The notes: generated by a model not told the origin, from the letters alone. A stretch of DNA of 64,000 nucleotides from Paraburkholderia fungorum (GCF_900099835.1 NZ_FNKP01000003.1:1116001-1180000), one strand, 5' to 3'. Positions 1 to 8,977 are shown, counted from the first letter of the stretch. A program made the numbers and translations.

Positions 1-831
1 TATCGTCCGGATGAGGCAGTCGGCTATCACGGGCGCGACGCAAACAGCCCGAGTGAACGCGCCGAGGGGCGGCGAATCTGGAAGGCGTTGCACACCGCAG
101 ATGGTCCCGCCATCATCGAGATTGCCATTGGCTCCGATCGCGCGACGGTGAAAGTCACGACGGAGAAGAACCTTGGCCGCGAGAGCATGGCCTTTCTGCA
201 ACGATCGGCGCTACGAATGCTGGGATTGTCGAACGATATCTCGGCATTCGAAGAGCGCCATCCCGAGATCGTTAAAACGCGCAGAGGATTGCGCGTCCCA
301 CTTCTGCCGAGCGCCTTCGATGCGCTTTGCTGGGCCATCACGGGTCAGCAGATCAATCTCGCGTTCGCCGCCACTTTGCGGCGCGACATGATCAACCTGG
401 CCGGGGAGAAGATCCACGGCATGCGGGTGCATCCCACGGCCGGGCAACTCGCCAATCTTGGAATTGAACCGCTCCGAAAGATCCGCTATTCCGGCTCCAA
501 AGCCAACTACATGATCTCGTTCGCCGAACAGATTGCCGGCGGCCACCTGGATATCGAGGGGTTGATCGACGGCTCGGCGGTTGCGGCGCAGGAGGCTTTG
601 GTCTCGCAAAAAGGCGTCGGAATCTGGACGGCGCGCTACGTGATGATGCGAACCGGATTCGCCGACGCAGCACCCGTCGGGGACAGCGGCCTGGCAACCG
701 CGCTGCAGCGTCTTTACCCGTCCGAAGCGCGTCCCGACGCGGAGGAAGCGGGTCGGTTGATGTTCAGGTTCAGCCCGCACCGGAGTCTCGCCAGCGTGCA
801 CCTGTGGGCGTCGCTGGCCGACGAGAAGTAG
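1..831 (+). CDS. alkA: DNA-3-methyladenine glycosylase II (AlkA type), C-terminal part
   Basis: Base-excision repair enzyme that removes alkylated purines such as 3-methyladenine. The frame is open from the first base of the window, so the true start lies upstream and 276 residues are visible. The helix-hairpin-helix/GPD core is clear: a WAITGQQIN segment in the middle, the hairpin GVGIWTARYVM at about residues 205-215, and the following PVGDSGL loop with the Asp (about 228) expected to be the catalytic residue of AlkA-type enzymes. A TTG at 88 could start a shorter frame, but the sequence before it (YRPDEAVGYHGRD) already reads as AlkA-like protein, so truncation by the window edge is the better explanation. 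In Burkholderiaceae such a domain can also be fused to or follow Ada, which cannot be seen here. Confidence 0.9.
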   Translation, partial: YRPDEAVGYHGRDANSPSERAEGRRIWKALHTADGPAIIEIAIGSDRATVKVTTEKNLGRESMAFLQRSALRMLGLSNDISAFEERHPEIVKTRRGLRVPLLPSAFDALCWAITGQQINLAFAATLRRDMINLAGEKIHGMRVHPTAGQLANLGIEPLRKIRYSGSKANYMISFAEQIAGGHLDIEGLIDGSAVAAQEALVSQKGVGIWTARYVMMRTGFADAAPVGDSGLATALQRLYPSEARPDAEEAGRLMFRFSPHRSLASVHLWASLADEK

Positions 832-976
832 CCATCCGGTGGCGCCGGGTTTTCGCTGCCGTGCAGAAAGTCCGCGAGCGGTGCTCAGGCATCTTGAAAG
901 CGGCGCCATCAATTTCCCTCCCGTTGTGAGAGGTCGACAATGAATCGGTCACCTACCTCAACTGGAGCAAACAATC

Positions 977-1363
977 ATGGCACACACCACCGTCGACGTC
1001 GGCATTTCCCGCCACATTTTCAAGTACAGCGACGCGCTGATCATCGAACCGAATCAGCGTTGGTACATCACTTCCGGCACGCCCGGCATGGACAAGAACG
1101 GCAACTTGCCTGATGGCATCGAAGCGCAGGCTCGCCTTGCCTGGGGCAACATCCTCGAGGGTCTGGAAAAGGCCGGCATGGGTCCGCAAAACATCGTCAA
1201 GGTCGTCTCGACTCTGATCAACAAGGACGACATCCAGACCTATGGTCGTGTGCGCGCGGAGATCCTCGGCGACGTGCGACCGGCTTTCATGTTGTCCGTC
1301 GTGAACCAGATGGTCAATCCGCGCATGCTGGTTGAAGTCGAAGTGTTCGCTGCGGGGAAGTGA
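977..1363 (+). CDS. RidA/YjgF-YER057c-UK114 family protein
   Basis: Small 128-residue protein of the Rid superfamily, which form trimers; the archetype RidA hydrolyses reactive enamine/imine intermediates. The family signature is the C-terminal segment with RPAFMLSVV followed by LVEVEVFA. By eye, the Arg that RidA proper uses in its PARSxVEV motif falls on Phe-104, so imine deaminase activity is doubtful and this is probably another Rid subfamily. ATG is preceded by GGAG at a good distance. It is followed 41 bases later by a carboxymuconolactone-decarboxylase-like gene on the same strand, probably one transcript ending at the terminator-like sequence near 2000. Confidence 0.88.
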   Translation: MAHTTVDVGISRHIFKYSDALIIEPNQRWYITSGTPGMDKNGNLPDGIEAQARLAWGNILEGLEKAGMGPQNIVKVVSTLINKDDIQTYGRVRAEILGDVRPAFMLSVVNQMVNPRMLVEVEVFAAGK

Positions 1364-1404
1364 ACATTTTCCATCCAGACGCCTGATTCACGAGGGATTC
1401 ACCC

Positions 1405-1926
1405 ATGGTCGAGCCGCGTTTCCCACTGCTGCCGTATGACGTCCTGACGTCTGAGCAGCGCACCATTCACGATCGATTGTCGAGGGGGCCGCGTGGTGGC
1501 GTCAGCGGTCCTTTCCGGGCCTGGCTGTATTCGCCGAAACTCGCCAATGGTCTGGTGGAGGTGGGTAACTATCTGCGGTTCGATAGCCGCCTGACGAAGC
1601 GCATGATCGAGCACACGATCTTGCTGGTCGCCTCCGAATGGAACGCGAGCATTGTCTTCGCGCATCACGCGTCACTGGCGATTGCGGTTGGCCTGTCGGA
1701 AGAAATCGTCGAGTCCATTCGCACGGGCCAGCGACCGCCTTATGCGCAAGAAGAGGATTTCGTGGTGGACGAGTTCGTGCGGTGCCTGCTGAAAGGCGGT
1801 GAGATCGACAGCGCGACGTGGGAGCGGTGTGCGGCAGTTCTCACACCCGAGACCATGGTCGATCTGATCGGGCTCACTGGCTACTACGTCATGGTCGCGA
1901 TGACGACGAAAGCTGCGAGGTTGTAG
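1405..1926 (+). CDS. Carboxymuconolactone decarboxylase (AhpD-like) family protein
   Basis: A 173-residue all-helical protein of the CMD/AhpD superfamily. The core helix pair is seen around residues 60-105 (MIEHTILLVASEWNAS, then FAHHASLAIAVGLSEEIV). The Cys-x-x-Cys pair of AhpD peroxidase-reductase proteins is absent: the equivalent place reads NASIVFAHH, as in the decarboxylase-like branch. True gamma-carboxymuconolactone decarboxylases are shorter (about 130 residues) and sit with pca genes, which are not here, so the substrate is unknown. AGGG lies about eight bases before the ATG. It probably shares a transcript with the preceding RidA-like gene. Confidence 0.85.
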   Translation: MVEPRFPLLPYDVLTSEQRTIHDRLSRGPRGGVSGPFRAWLYSPKLANGLVEVGNYLRFDSRLTKRMIEHTILLVASEWNASIVFAHHASLAIAVGLSEEIVESIRTGQRPPYAQEEDFVVDEFVRCLLKGGEIDSATWERCAAVLTPETMVDLIGLTGYYVMVAMTTKAARL

Positions 1927-1977
1927 CACAGGCGGATCGGCGTCATCGAAGGCTGCGTGGTCGGCGCAAGGGATGTG

Positions 1978-2007
1978 ACGCGCGGATTGACACCCGCGGG
2001 CTTTTTT
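1978..2007 (+). terminator. Possible rho-independent terminator
   Basis: CGCGG (1981-1985) can pair with CCGCG (1994-1998), followed after GGC by six T (2002-2007). The stem is short, so this is a weak candidate. It lies just after the carboxymuconolactone-decarboxylase-like gene and before the well-placed ribosome binding site (GAGGAG) of the gene starting at 2030. Confidence 0.4.
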
Positions 2008-2029
2008 CAATGGAAGAGGAGAGCAACAG

Positions 2030-2668
2030 ATGAGACCGGTCCGTACTGTTCGTGGTCTGGAAAACCTGGGTCGTACTCGTCTGTCGCGCAATTTCTTTAT
2101 GCGCGAATTCATGTTCAGTGAAATCGCGGCCATCAACGGGTTTCCGAATCTTCCGGACAATCCGGATCTCGCTGTCGACGCAGGTCGGCACCTTTGCGAA
2201 CTGTTGCTGGAGCCTCTGCAGGCAACATTCGGCCGCATCTCTCCACGATCCGGATACAGAGCACCGGAGGTGAACGAATTCGGCAATCTTCACGGCCTGA
2301 GTTGCGCATCCAAAGAACGCGATCGCGCGCGCCATATCTGGGACCAACACGATGCCGCGGGTCATTCTGGCGCGATGGCCACCATCGTCATGCCCTGGTT
2401 CGTCGACAAACTGGCCGAGGGGGGACGTTGGCAATCGCTTGCATGGTGGATTCACGATCACTTGCCCTACAGCGAGCTGCAGTTCTTTCCAAAAATCGGC
2501 GCTTTCAACATTGCCTGGCATGAGATGCCGGCGCGTTCCATTTACAGCTGGATGAAGCCGCGTGGTTTGCTGACCCGTCCCGGATACGAAAACCACGAGG
2601 GCGATCACAGTGACCAGTATCAAGGATTCCCGCAGTTGGTCAGATATGAGCCCATGTATGTTCGATAA
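2030..2668 (+). CDS. Peptidase M15-like protein of unknown function
   Basis: A 212-residue cytoplasmic-looking protein without a signal peptide. The N-terminal part resembles peptidase M15A / D,D-carboxypeptidase-like proteins: SRNFFMREFMFSE near residue 20, then SGYRAPEVNEFG near residue 73, the place where such enzymes have SGYR-P-x-N. The next zinc motif of active M15 enzymes (S-x-H-x-x-G-x-A-x-D) is not intact; the region reads HIWDQHDAAGHSG instead. A WWIHDHLPYSELQF segment near residue 145 could provide His/Asp ligands. So either the metal site is altered or the fold is used for something else. GAGGAG stands ten bases before the ATG. The enclosing gene string (RidA-like, CMD-like, PEP-mutase-like) does not point to cell-wall work. 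Confidence 0.7.
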   Translation: MRPVRTVRGLENLGRTRLSRNFFMREFMFSEIAAINGFPNLPDNPDLAVDAGRHLCELLLEPLQATFGRISPRSGYRAPEVNEFGNLHGLSCASKERDRARHIWDQHDAAGHSGAMATIVMPWFVDKLAEGGRWQSLAWWIHDHLPYSELQFFPKIGAFNIAWHEMPARSIYSWMKPRGLLTRPGYENHEGDHSDQYQGFPQLVRYEPMYVR

Positions 2669-2801
2669 CCTCGTGACTGGAGTCCCGGATATGCAGCTAG
2701 AGCCAGCCGGAAATAGACGCCGCGCGACATTTCCCGGACCTTCTGCGAGACCATGAAGAACAGACTGTTCGTCACCGGAAACGATTGACAGGAGACGAGT
2801 C

Positions 2802-2945
2802 ATGCCAACCACCGCATTTGAATTCCGTTCGATCCGCGACACCCGCCGCGAAGCCTTGACTATTCGCGATATGGAAAAGCAGATGCGCGCGTACGCCGAC
2901 GGCACGATTCAGAAGGCGCCGTCCATTCTCTTCAACCACCCATGA
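2802..2945 (+). CDS. Small hypothetical protein (47 residues)
   Basis: A short frame with a strong ribosome binding site (AGGAG, eight bases before the ATG) lying between the M15-like gene and the PEP-mutase-like gene. The product is charged and helical-looking (EFRSIRDTRREALTIRDMEK), has no membrane segment and ends in FNHP. I do not recognise a family. Position, start signal and amino-acid make-up make it a credible small gene, possibly part of the same transcript as its neighbours. Confidence 0.45.
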   Translation: MPTTAFEFRSIRDTRREALTIRDMEKQMRAYADGTIQKAPSILFNHP

Positions 2946-3021
2946 TGACCAGGAACGCCCTGGTCGCCTGACTGAGTCCAAACCCCGCTGCTGACTCACG
3001 CCAACTCACGAGGAAATGACA

Positions 3022-3831
3022 ATGAGCACACTCGACAAGGTATTCGCCGACCTTCATCAAGGCAACCCGATCCTGAACCTGCCTAACGCCTGGGATGCGG
3101 GTAGCGCGCGCATCTTCGAAGCGCAAGGTGCCAAAGCAATCGCCACCACCAGCGCGGGCGTACTCTGGGCGCTCGGTTATCCCGATGGAAATCTCGCACC
3201 GGCAAGGCTGCAGGCGGAAGTGGCTGCCGCCATCACTCGCGTGATCCGCGTACCCCTGTCGATCGATTTCGAAGCCGGCTACTCGGACGACCCCCGAACA
3301 GTCGCGGAAAATATCAAACCCGTCTTGGACGCCGGCGTCGTCGGCATCAATATCGAAGACGGTCAGGACGCACCTCCTGTGCTGGCGGCGAAAATCGAAG
3401 CCGTGCGGGCTGCTGCGGAAAAGGCCGGTATTGCCCTCTGGATCAATGCGCGCTCCGACGTTTACCTGCAACAACTGGTCGATGAGCCGAAGCGTGCTGA
3501 AGAATCGATCAAGCGCGCCGAACTGTATGGCAAAGCGGGCGCCAATAGCATCTTCCTCCCGGCACTGACCCATGCCGACGACATCAAAGCCGTGGTCAAG
3601 GGTTCGCCAATCCCGATCGCGCTCATGGCATGGCCCGGCCTGACTGATTCCGCGGAACTGCAAAAGCTGGGCGTGGTCCGCTTGTCCTCCGGCTCCGGCA
3701 TTCCGCAAGTGATCTGGAACCACGCAGCCCGTCTGGCCAGGGCTTTTGTTGAAAAGGGCGAATCTGGCCCGATGGCTGTCGACTATATGGCCCACGGCGA
3801 GTTGCAAAGCCTGTTCGCCGAACGCAAGTAA
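3022..3831 (+). CDS. Isocitrate lyase / phosphoenolpyruvate mutase family enzyme
   Basis: A 269-residue TIM-barrel protein of the PEP mutase/ICL superfamily, whose members make or break C-C or C-P bonds next to a carboxylate using Mg2+. Seen: NLPNAWDAGSARIFE near the start (typical of oxaloacetate-decarboxylase/2-methylisocitrate-lyase-like members), TTSAGVLWALGYPDG, the acidic Mg-binding strand SIDFEAGYSDDP at about 80-90, and GINIEDG at about 108. It lacks the Cys-containing KKCGH loop of true isocitrate lyases, so an annotation simply as family member is safest. Two ATGs are in frame (3016 and 3022); the second is eight bases from GAGGAA and is preferred. A stem with a T run follows the stop. 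Confidence 0.88.
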   Translation: MSTLDKVFADLHQGNPILNLPNAWDAGSARIFEAQGAKAIATTSAGVLWALGYPDGNLAPARLQAEVAAAITRVIRVPLSIDFEAGYSDDPRTVAENIKPVLDAGVVGINIEDGQDAPPVLAAKIEAVRAAAEKAGIALWINARSDVYLQQLVDEPKRAEESIKRAELYGKAGANSIFLPALTHADDIKAVVKGSPIPIALMAWPGLTDSAELQKLGVVRLSSGSGIPQVIWNHAARLARAFVEKGESGPMAVDYMAHGELQSLFAERK

Positions 3832-3845
3832 GCCTGGATAGTCTC

Positions 3846-3881
3846 GCAGCGGGGGGATCGCTTCGGCTGCACTTGCTTTTT
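3846..3881 (+). terminator. Possible terminator after the PEP-mutase-like gene
   Basis: GCAGC (3846-3850) and GCTGC (3866-3870) are complementary and are followed by a short T run ending at 3881. The stem is short and the loop has GC content, so strength is uncertain. Confidence 0.35.
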
Positions 3882-4042
3882 CGCTTGATTTGCACCGAAT
3901 TCCGAAGGGTCGGTTTCTGGCTAACCGCCTACTTCACCCAAACCTACAAGATGTTGTTCGATGCAAAGGCGCGGGCGGCCGTGTTCGATGGCGTGCGCGT
4001 CGTGGCATCTATAACACGAAGACCGAGGAAGAGGAGATCCAC

Positions 4043-4126
4043 ATGGGAAAAAGCCAATCTGGAGACTCGAGTGCGACCGCACCGGGTCGTATCCATATTC
4101 ATAGCGATTTGGACTTTTCTCTATAG
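4043..4126 (+). other. Orphan 27-codon frame with strong start signal (possible gene remnant)
   Basis: A purine-rich GGAAGAGGAG stands a few bases before an ATG opening a 27-residue frame (begins MGKSQSGDSS, ends HSDLDFSL). The start signal looks like that of a real gene, but the frame ends quickly and I recognise no family. It may be the 5' stub of a deleted gene, a leader peptide or chance. Confidence 0.25.
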
Positions 4127-4703
4127 TGCAGCCGCAAACGGCCGAACTGCGTCAGGGAGCGACCTAAGCAAGATCGGGTAGCTGACTGCCCGCGATGGCC
4201 GAGCTCTCGTCTTCCGACAGAACTAAAAAGGATGCCTGCTGTACCTCGAAAGCGGCCCTATATATCGCACTTGCTCGAGCGGCTGCAACAACGGGTCGAT
4301 ATGACTCATTCGCCCCATGCATAAGCGGCCATCCGTTACCACCAAGGCAACGGAAGAGGTCGACCATTCGGCTTATGACAGAGGTGAGAGCGAAGCGTTG
4401 ATAATCTGCCACTATAGTTGCCAGAATATGCTCGTCTTCGTCCCCGATACGTTGTTCTTCATGCAAAGCGCAGATGTTACAGCGAGTGAGATCATCGCGG
4501 AGACCATCCACCCCGAACACGACAAGGCGCACGAGGATTTGGGCGCTTCGCCGTGTGCGGCTCGACGCTACCGTGTCGCATCGGCTAGTGCATCCGGAAA
4601 ACATTGTGCTAAGAAAATCGCGCCAACGATTTTGCACGCGCTAGACTGGCGAAATTTTGTTGGCCGTCGGGATCGCTACGAGCCGACCACGTGGATCCGT
4701 GCC
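4127..4703. other. Stretch without a recognisable gene
   Basis: Open frames exist on both strands (for example minus-strand 4164-4637, 157 codons), but none has a convincing ribosome binding site or a protein motif I know. The region separates the plus-strand gene string from the minus-strand maleylacetate reductase cluster. It may hold decayed DNA together with the 3' untranslated end of the cluster. Confidence 0.5.
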
Positions 4704-5765
4704 TTACGGAGTAGGGCATGCCCCTTCCCATGCGCGCTGTAACAGCGCCCTAAGCGGTTCTTTCTCAACCGGTCGTGGGTTCCAATAAGGATTCGACAGA
4801 GCAACCTCACAAGCGCGCTCGAGATCGACTTCGCGCAACCCGATATCGCGAAGACCTTGTGGAACCCCAAGTTCTTGATTGAGTTGGTAAAGGCCATCAG
4901 GTGCCGACTTGACGTCCAGTGCCCTCGCTATACGGCCCATCGCATCTTCCGCCACGGTGCTGTTATAAGCAAGAGTATGTGGAAGAACAATCGCGTGCGT
5001 CTCTGCGTGAGGGAGATTAAATGTCCCGCCTAAGGTATGGCATAGCTTGTGGTGAAGAGCCATGCCGACATTGCCGAGCACCATCCCGCATAGCCACGCA
5101 CCGTAGAGGCACTCGCTGCGCGCCGCCTTGTCTTTTTCGTTCCTGTGCACGCCCCGAAGGCCGTTGGCGAGTGAACGAATGCCTTCCTCCGCCATGAGCG
5201 ACATCACAGGATTTCCGTCCTTTGCGTACAAACCCTCCGCTGCATGAGCGATAGCGTTCAGGCCACTGACAATCGAAAGACGAACCGGCAGTCCCATCGT
5301 CAATTCCGGATCGTAGAGGACAGTCCTCGGTATTACTTTTACGTCTTTGCCGGTTTTTTTTAGCCCGTCTTCGGTGATCCCATAGATAGGAGTCATCTCC
5401 GAACCAGCGTATGTTGTCGGGATCGCGATGATTGGCAACGAAGATTCGAGCGAGATTGCCTTTCCAAGCCCGATGGTAGAGCCGCCCCCTATCGCCACCG
5501 CACAGTCCGCATCAACCGATTTCGCGTATTCGCGGGCACGACGAGCGTTCTCAATAGGAACATGCATCTGGGCGCCGTCGAAGACCCCCGCGCTGGATGG
5601 ACCGAGAAGAGAAGAAACGATTTCCGCCTGATTCTTCTGCTCGGGGGTGCAAAGAATCAGTGCGCGACGAGCACCTAACTTCTCCACTTCCTGTTGAATC
5701 AGCTTCATGCTTCCAGCGCCGAATACGACCCTAGACGCCTGTGTGGTATAGACGAACTCATACAT
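4704..5765 (-). CDS. Maleylacetate reductase
   Basis: Iron-type alcohol dehydrogenase fold enzyme that reduces maleylacetate to 3-oxoadipate with NAD(P)H, the step after hydroxyquinol ring cleavage. The 353-residue product has the usual length. Seen: AIGGGSTIGLGKAI at 91-104 (cofactor loop typical of maleylacetate reductases), PTTYAGSEMTPIYGIT at 116-131, and the metal/active-site histidines in GLNAIAHAAEGLY, HHKLCHTLGG and LPHAETHAIVLPH. I place the start at 5765 (MYEFVYTT), where GGAAG precedes it at about eight bases; longer frames to 5780 or 5843 lack such a site. It is the last gene of a long minus-strand cluster that also carries a hydroxyquinol-type dioxygenase, which fits the assignment. 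Confidence 0.92.
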   Translation of the reverse strand: MYEFVYTTQASRVVFGAGSMKLIQQEVEKLGARRALILCTPEQKNQAEIVSSLLGPSSAGVFDGAQMHVPIENARRAREYAKSVDADCAVAIGGGSTIGLGKAISLESSLPIIAIPTTYAGSEMTPIYGITEDGLKKTGKDVKVIPRTVLYDPELTMGLPVRLSIVSGLNAIAHAAEGLYAKDGNPVMSLMAEEGIRSLANGLRGVHRNEKDKAARSECLYGAWLCGMVLGNVGMALHHKLCHTLGGTFNLPHAETHAIVLPHTLAYNSTVAEDAMGRIARALDVKSAPDGLYQLNQELGVPQGLRDIGLREVDLERACEVALSNPYWNPRPVEKEPLRALLQRAWEGACPTP

Positions 5766-5802
5766 GAGATTAACTTCCATTGTCGTTAGCAACGCTGCGC
5801 GC

Positions 5803-6099
5803 TTAAACGTAATCGACCTGATGACGTGCGATGCGAATATCACCCACGATCTGCTTTACTCGGAGATGTTCGGGGTGTGACGCATATGCATCGAGCAATT
5901 CCTGGCTTTCGAACTCGGTGTATAAAACGACGTCGCACGCATAGTCCACGGCGCTTACGTCCAGCCCGACCTCCAACCGGGTGAGCCCGGGTATCTTTCC
6001 GCTCAAGCTCTCGAACGCTGTCTTTACCAGCATCGCGGCTTCCTTCTTTTGCGTGGGAGTTTCGCCGCGAACGTTCCACATCACGATATGCTTGACCAT
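5803..6099 (-). CDS. Dabb (stress-responsive alpha/beta barrel) family protein
   Basis: A 98-residue protein of the dimeric alpha/beta-barrel (Dabb, ferredoxin-like) family. Seen: MVKHIVMWNV at the N-terminus, a helix rich in Lys/Glu, then the strand PGLTRLEVGLDV and the ending YASHPEHLRVKQIV, where His-x-x-His-like residues commonly line the cavity. Members include plant olivetolic acid cyclase and various small lyases/isomerases, so an enzymatic role on a ring intermediate is possible. Start 6099 (MVKHI) has GGAA before it; 6111 is an alternative. A palindrome TAATACGTATTA lies 16-27 bases upstream. It lies between the transporter permease and maleylacetate reductase, 37 bases from the latter. 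Confidence 0.85.
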   Translation of the reverse strand: MVKHIVMWNVRGETPTQKKEAAMLVKTAFESLSGKIPGLTRLEVGLDVSAVDYACDVVLYTEFESQELLDAYASHPEHLRVKQIVGDIRIARHQVDYV

Positions 6100-6114
6100 A
6101 TTCATTTCCATTGA

Positions 6115-6126
6115 TAATACGTATTA
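6115..6126. promoter_or_regulatory. Palindromic operator candidate TAATACGTATTA
   Basis: Perfect 12-base palindrome with a central CG, the form favoured by LacI-family repressors, 16-27 bases before the Dabb start codon. The core recurs in front of the sugar-binding protein gene (10159-10168) and, less perfectly, the porin (18062-18071), each time 16-34 bases before the ATG. The LacI-type regulator at 15665 is the obvious candidate to bind it, by inference. Confidence 0.5.
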
Positions 6127-6237
6127 ACAGGCCAAATGTTCGAGATGCAAGCTCACGAATCAAGTGTGCATCTCAGCGAAGTTCGCTGCGCATCAGGCTC
6201 GCTGATTCAGGGAGGCCGGCCTGGCGTAAGGAAGCGG

Positions 6238-7446
6238 CTAAGCCTTGTTCTTGTTGTACACGTCGACGAATACGGCTGCGAGCAGAACGATGCCTTTAAT
6301 GACCTGCTGATAATCCACGCCGATACCCATGATCGACATGCCGTTGTTCATCACGCCCATGATGAATGCACCGACAACCGCGCCGACAACTTTTCCGACG
6401 CCACCAGAAGCTGATGCACCGCCGATAAAACACGCCGCGATGACGTCGAGTTCGAATCCCGTGCCGGCCTTTGGCGTTCCGCTATTCAGGCGTGCGGCGA
6501 AAATCAGACCTGCCAGCGCAGCAAGAACTCCCATGTTCACGAATGTGAGGAAGCTCACCGCGGGGACGCTGACGCCCGACAGACGTGCGGCTTTCGCATT
6601 GCCGCCCACGGCGTAAATCCGGCGGCCGATAGTCGTGCGGTTCATGATGAACGTATATACGCCGATCAGCACACCCATGATGACGAGCACCGTAGGCAAG
6701 CCGCGATAGGACGCGAGCAGATAACAAAAGAAAACGATCAGCGCCGTCAGCACGACATTCTTCGTCACGAACATGGGGAACGAACCACTTTCCACGCCGT
6801 GTTTCGCTGCGCCAGCCCGATGTCGGAGTTCGATCAGAAAGAAAAGTACGCCGACGATCACACCAAGAACAATCGAGGTGATATGAAGCGTTTGTCCATG
6901 AAAGAGGTCAGGGATGAAGCCGGAACTCACCGCGCCGAATGCATCCGGAAACGGTCCGATGGACTGCCCTTGGAGAACGAGGTTTGTCATGCCGCGAAAA
7001 ACCAGCATGCCCGCGAGCGTCACGATGAACGACGGCATCCGCCAGAACGCGATCCAGTAACCTTGCACAGCGCCAATCAGTGCGCCGGCAATGATGCAGA
7101 TGATGGTTGCCCAGACATAGTTGATTTCGAACTGAACCATCAATACGGCGGCTAGCGCGCCAACCAGGCCTGCAGTGGAACCGACGGAAAGGTCGATGTG
7201 ACCTGACACGATTACCATGAGCATGCCAAGCGCCATGATGACAATGTAGCTGTTCTGCAGCACCAGGTTGGTCAGGTTAAGTGGCTGCATCAACACGCCG
7301 CTGGTCGCCACCTGGAAAAACACCATGATGATGACGAGCGACAGCAGCAGACCGTATTCACTGCCGACTCGCTTAAGCATTCCGAATACTTCGTTGGTCT
7401 TGACCTCGGCGCCTTCGGCGGCTACCGGAGAGAGTGCCTTACGCAT
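6238..7446 (-). CDS. Multiple-monosaccharide ABC transporter permease (GguB/MmsB/XylH-like)
   Basis: Inner-membrane subunit of a CUT2 sugar importer; 402 residues, the long form typical of GguB/XylH. Hydrophobic segments run through the protein, with the family signature [19 protein letters not shown] around residue 80 and the coupling region around [22 protein letters not shown]. The C-terminus [24 protein letters not shown] is characteristic. I place the start at 7446 (MRKALS), with GGAG nine bases upstream, giving an eight-base overlap with the stop of the ATPase gene and likely translational coupling; 7461 is an alternative. A close paralogue lies at 37172-38383. Confidence 0.95.
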   Translation of the reverse strand: MRKALSPVAAEGAEVKTNEVFGMLKRVGSEYGLLLSLVIIMVFFQVATSGVLMQPLNLTNLVLQNSYIVIMALGMLMVIVSGHIDLSVGSTAGLVGALAAVLMVQFEINYVWATIICIIAGALIGAVQGYWIAFWRMPSFIVTLAGMLVFRGMTNLVLQGQSIGPFPDAFGAVSSGFIPDLFHGQTLHITSIVLGVIVGVLFFLIELRHRAGAAKHGVESGSFPMFVTKNVVLTALIVFFCYLLASYRGLPTVLVIMGVLIGVYTFIMNRTTIGRRIYAVGGNAKAARLSGVSVPAVSFLTFVNMGVLAALAGLIFAARLNSGTPKAGTGFELDVIAACFIGGASASGGVGKVVGAVVGAFIMGVMNNGMSIMGIGVDYQQVIKGIVLLAAVFVDVYNKNKA

Positions 7447-8977
7447 TTTTGATGTCTCCATTTCGCATGATCGCCCGCATGATGTTTTCCTGCGAGGCTT
7501 CCTGTGCGCTTAATTCGCCGACAAAGCGGCCTTCATTCATGACATAAATGCGGTCACACATGCCAAGAAGCTCGGGCATTTCCGAGGAAATCATGACCAC
7601 ACACTTACCCGCCGCAACCGCCTGATTAATGATGTTATAGATCTCGTATTTGGCACCGACATCGATGCCACGGGTCGGCTCATCGAGAATCAGCACCTCG
7701 GGTTCAGAGAACAGCCACTTGCTGATCACGACTTTCTGCTGGTTGCCGCCTGATAGATTGCCGACGACGTGCGTGACACCCTGTGCGCGAATCCTCAGCT
7801 TCTTGAGGAAGTCGCTGGCGACTGTTATTTCTTCGTGCTCGTTGACCACACCGAGCTTCGACACGCCACCGAGATTCGCCAAAGTGATATTCCGCTTGAT
7901 GCTGTCGTCAAGGAGGAGCCCGTTACCTTTGCGGTCCTCGGTGACGTAGGCGATGCCTGCCTTGATAGCTTTTTGCACCGATGAGGTGTCGACGGGCTTT
8001 CCATGCATTAGCACCTGGCCGGTGATGTCTTGCCCGTAGGTACCGCCGAAGACGCTCATGGCGAGTTCGGTGCGGCCGGAACCCATCAACCCAGCGATAC
8101 CAACAATTTCGCCCTTGCGCGCCTTCAGATTCACTCCTTTGATGACCGCACGGCCGCGCTGCGTCGGATGTTGAACCCGCCAATCCTTGACCTCGAAAAT
8201 CACTTCGCCAATGTCCGGTGTACGTGGCGGATAACGGTCCGACATCTCGCGCCCGACCATTGCCTTGATGATGCGGTCTTCGCTGACAGTTTCAGTGCTG
8301 CAATCGAGAACATCGACCGTAGAACCATCGCGAATCACGGTGATGCCGTCGGCGACGCGCGAGATTTCATTCAGCTTGTGCGAAATAATGATCGACGTCA
8401 CACCGCGCGCCTTCAATTCGAGCAGCAGAGTAAGAAGTGTGTCGCTGTCTTTCTCATTCAGGCTGGCGGTTGGCTCGTCGAGGATGAGCAAACGCACTTC
8501 TTTCGACAATGCTTTGGCAATTTCAACGAGTTGCTGCTTGCCAATCCCGAGAGTGCCGACTGCCGCATCTGGAGAATCAGTGAGACCGACCTTTGCTAAC
8601 AGATCTTTGGCCTTCGCACGCGAGCCCTGCCAATCGATAACACCGCGCTTCGACTGTTCGTTACCTAGGAAGATGTTCTCGGTAATCGATAGCATCGGGA
8701 CGAGAGCGAGTTCCTGATGGATGATGATAATTCCAACCGCCTCGCTATCCGAGATATCGGAAAATGTGCGTTCCTGCCCGTCATAAAGCACATTGCCCAC
8801 ATATGTTCCATGCGGATAGACGCCGCTGAGAATCTTCATCAGAGTCGATTTTCCGGCGCCATTTTCTCCGCAAATGGCGTGAATCTCGCCTTGGCGAACG
8901 CTCATATTCACATTGTTCAGAGCTTTAACGGCGCCAAAGCTTTTCTGAATTCCGCGCATCTCCAGAATGGTATCCAT
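7439..8977 (-). CDS. Multiple-monosaccharide ABC transporter ATPase (GguA/MmsA/XylG-like)
   Basis: Cytoplasmic double-ABC ATPase that powers the sugar importer; 512 residues. First domain: Walker [17 protein letters not shown] near residue 33, signature-like [16 protein letters not shown], Walker [12 protein letters not shown]. The second domain has a degenerate Walker A ([15 protein letters not shown]), signature [15 protein letters not shown] and [16 protein letters not shown]. Start 8977 (MDTILEMRG) has GAGGAA eight bases upstream; the longer frame to 9001 does not. It follows the binding-protein gene by 90 bases and overlaps the permease gene. Confidence 0.95.
   Translation of the reverse strand: MDTILEMRGIQKSFGAVKALNNVNMSVRQGEIHAICGENGAGKSTLMKILSGVYPHGTYVGNVLYDGQERTFSDISDSEAVGIIIIHQELALVPMLSITENIFLGNEQSKRGVIDWQGSRAKAKDLLAKVGLTDSPDAAVGTLGIGKQQLVEIAKALSKEVRLLILDEPTASLNEKDSDTLLTLLLELKARGVTSIIISHKLNEISRVADGITVIRDGSTVDVLDCSTETVSEDRIIKAMVGREMSDRYPPRTPDIGEVIFEVKDWRVQHPTQRGRAVIKGVNLKARKGEIVGIAGLMGSGRTELAMSVFGGTYGQDITGQVLMHGKPVDTSSVQKAIKAGIAYVTEDRKGNGLLLDDSIKRNITLANLGGVSKLGVVNEHEEITVASDFLKKLRIRAQGVTHVVGNLSGGNQQKVVISKWLFSEPEVLILDEPTRGIDVGAKYEIYNIINQAVAAGKCVVMISSEMPELLGMCDRIYVMNEGRFVGELSAQEASQENIMRAIMRNGDIKNA

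Noticed and set aside
1405..1926. Gamma-carboxymuconolactone decarboxylase (pcaC) of the protocatechuate pathway
   Set aside because: Longer than PcaC and no other pca gene lies nearby, so only the family name is given.
4164..4637. A 157-codon minus-strand frame in the 4.1-4.7 kb gap
   Set aside because: No ribosome binding site and no recognised motif. It could be real but I cannot support it.
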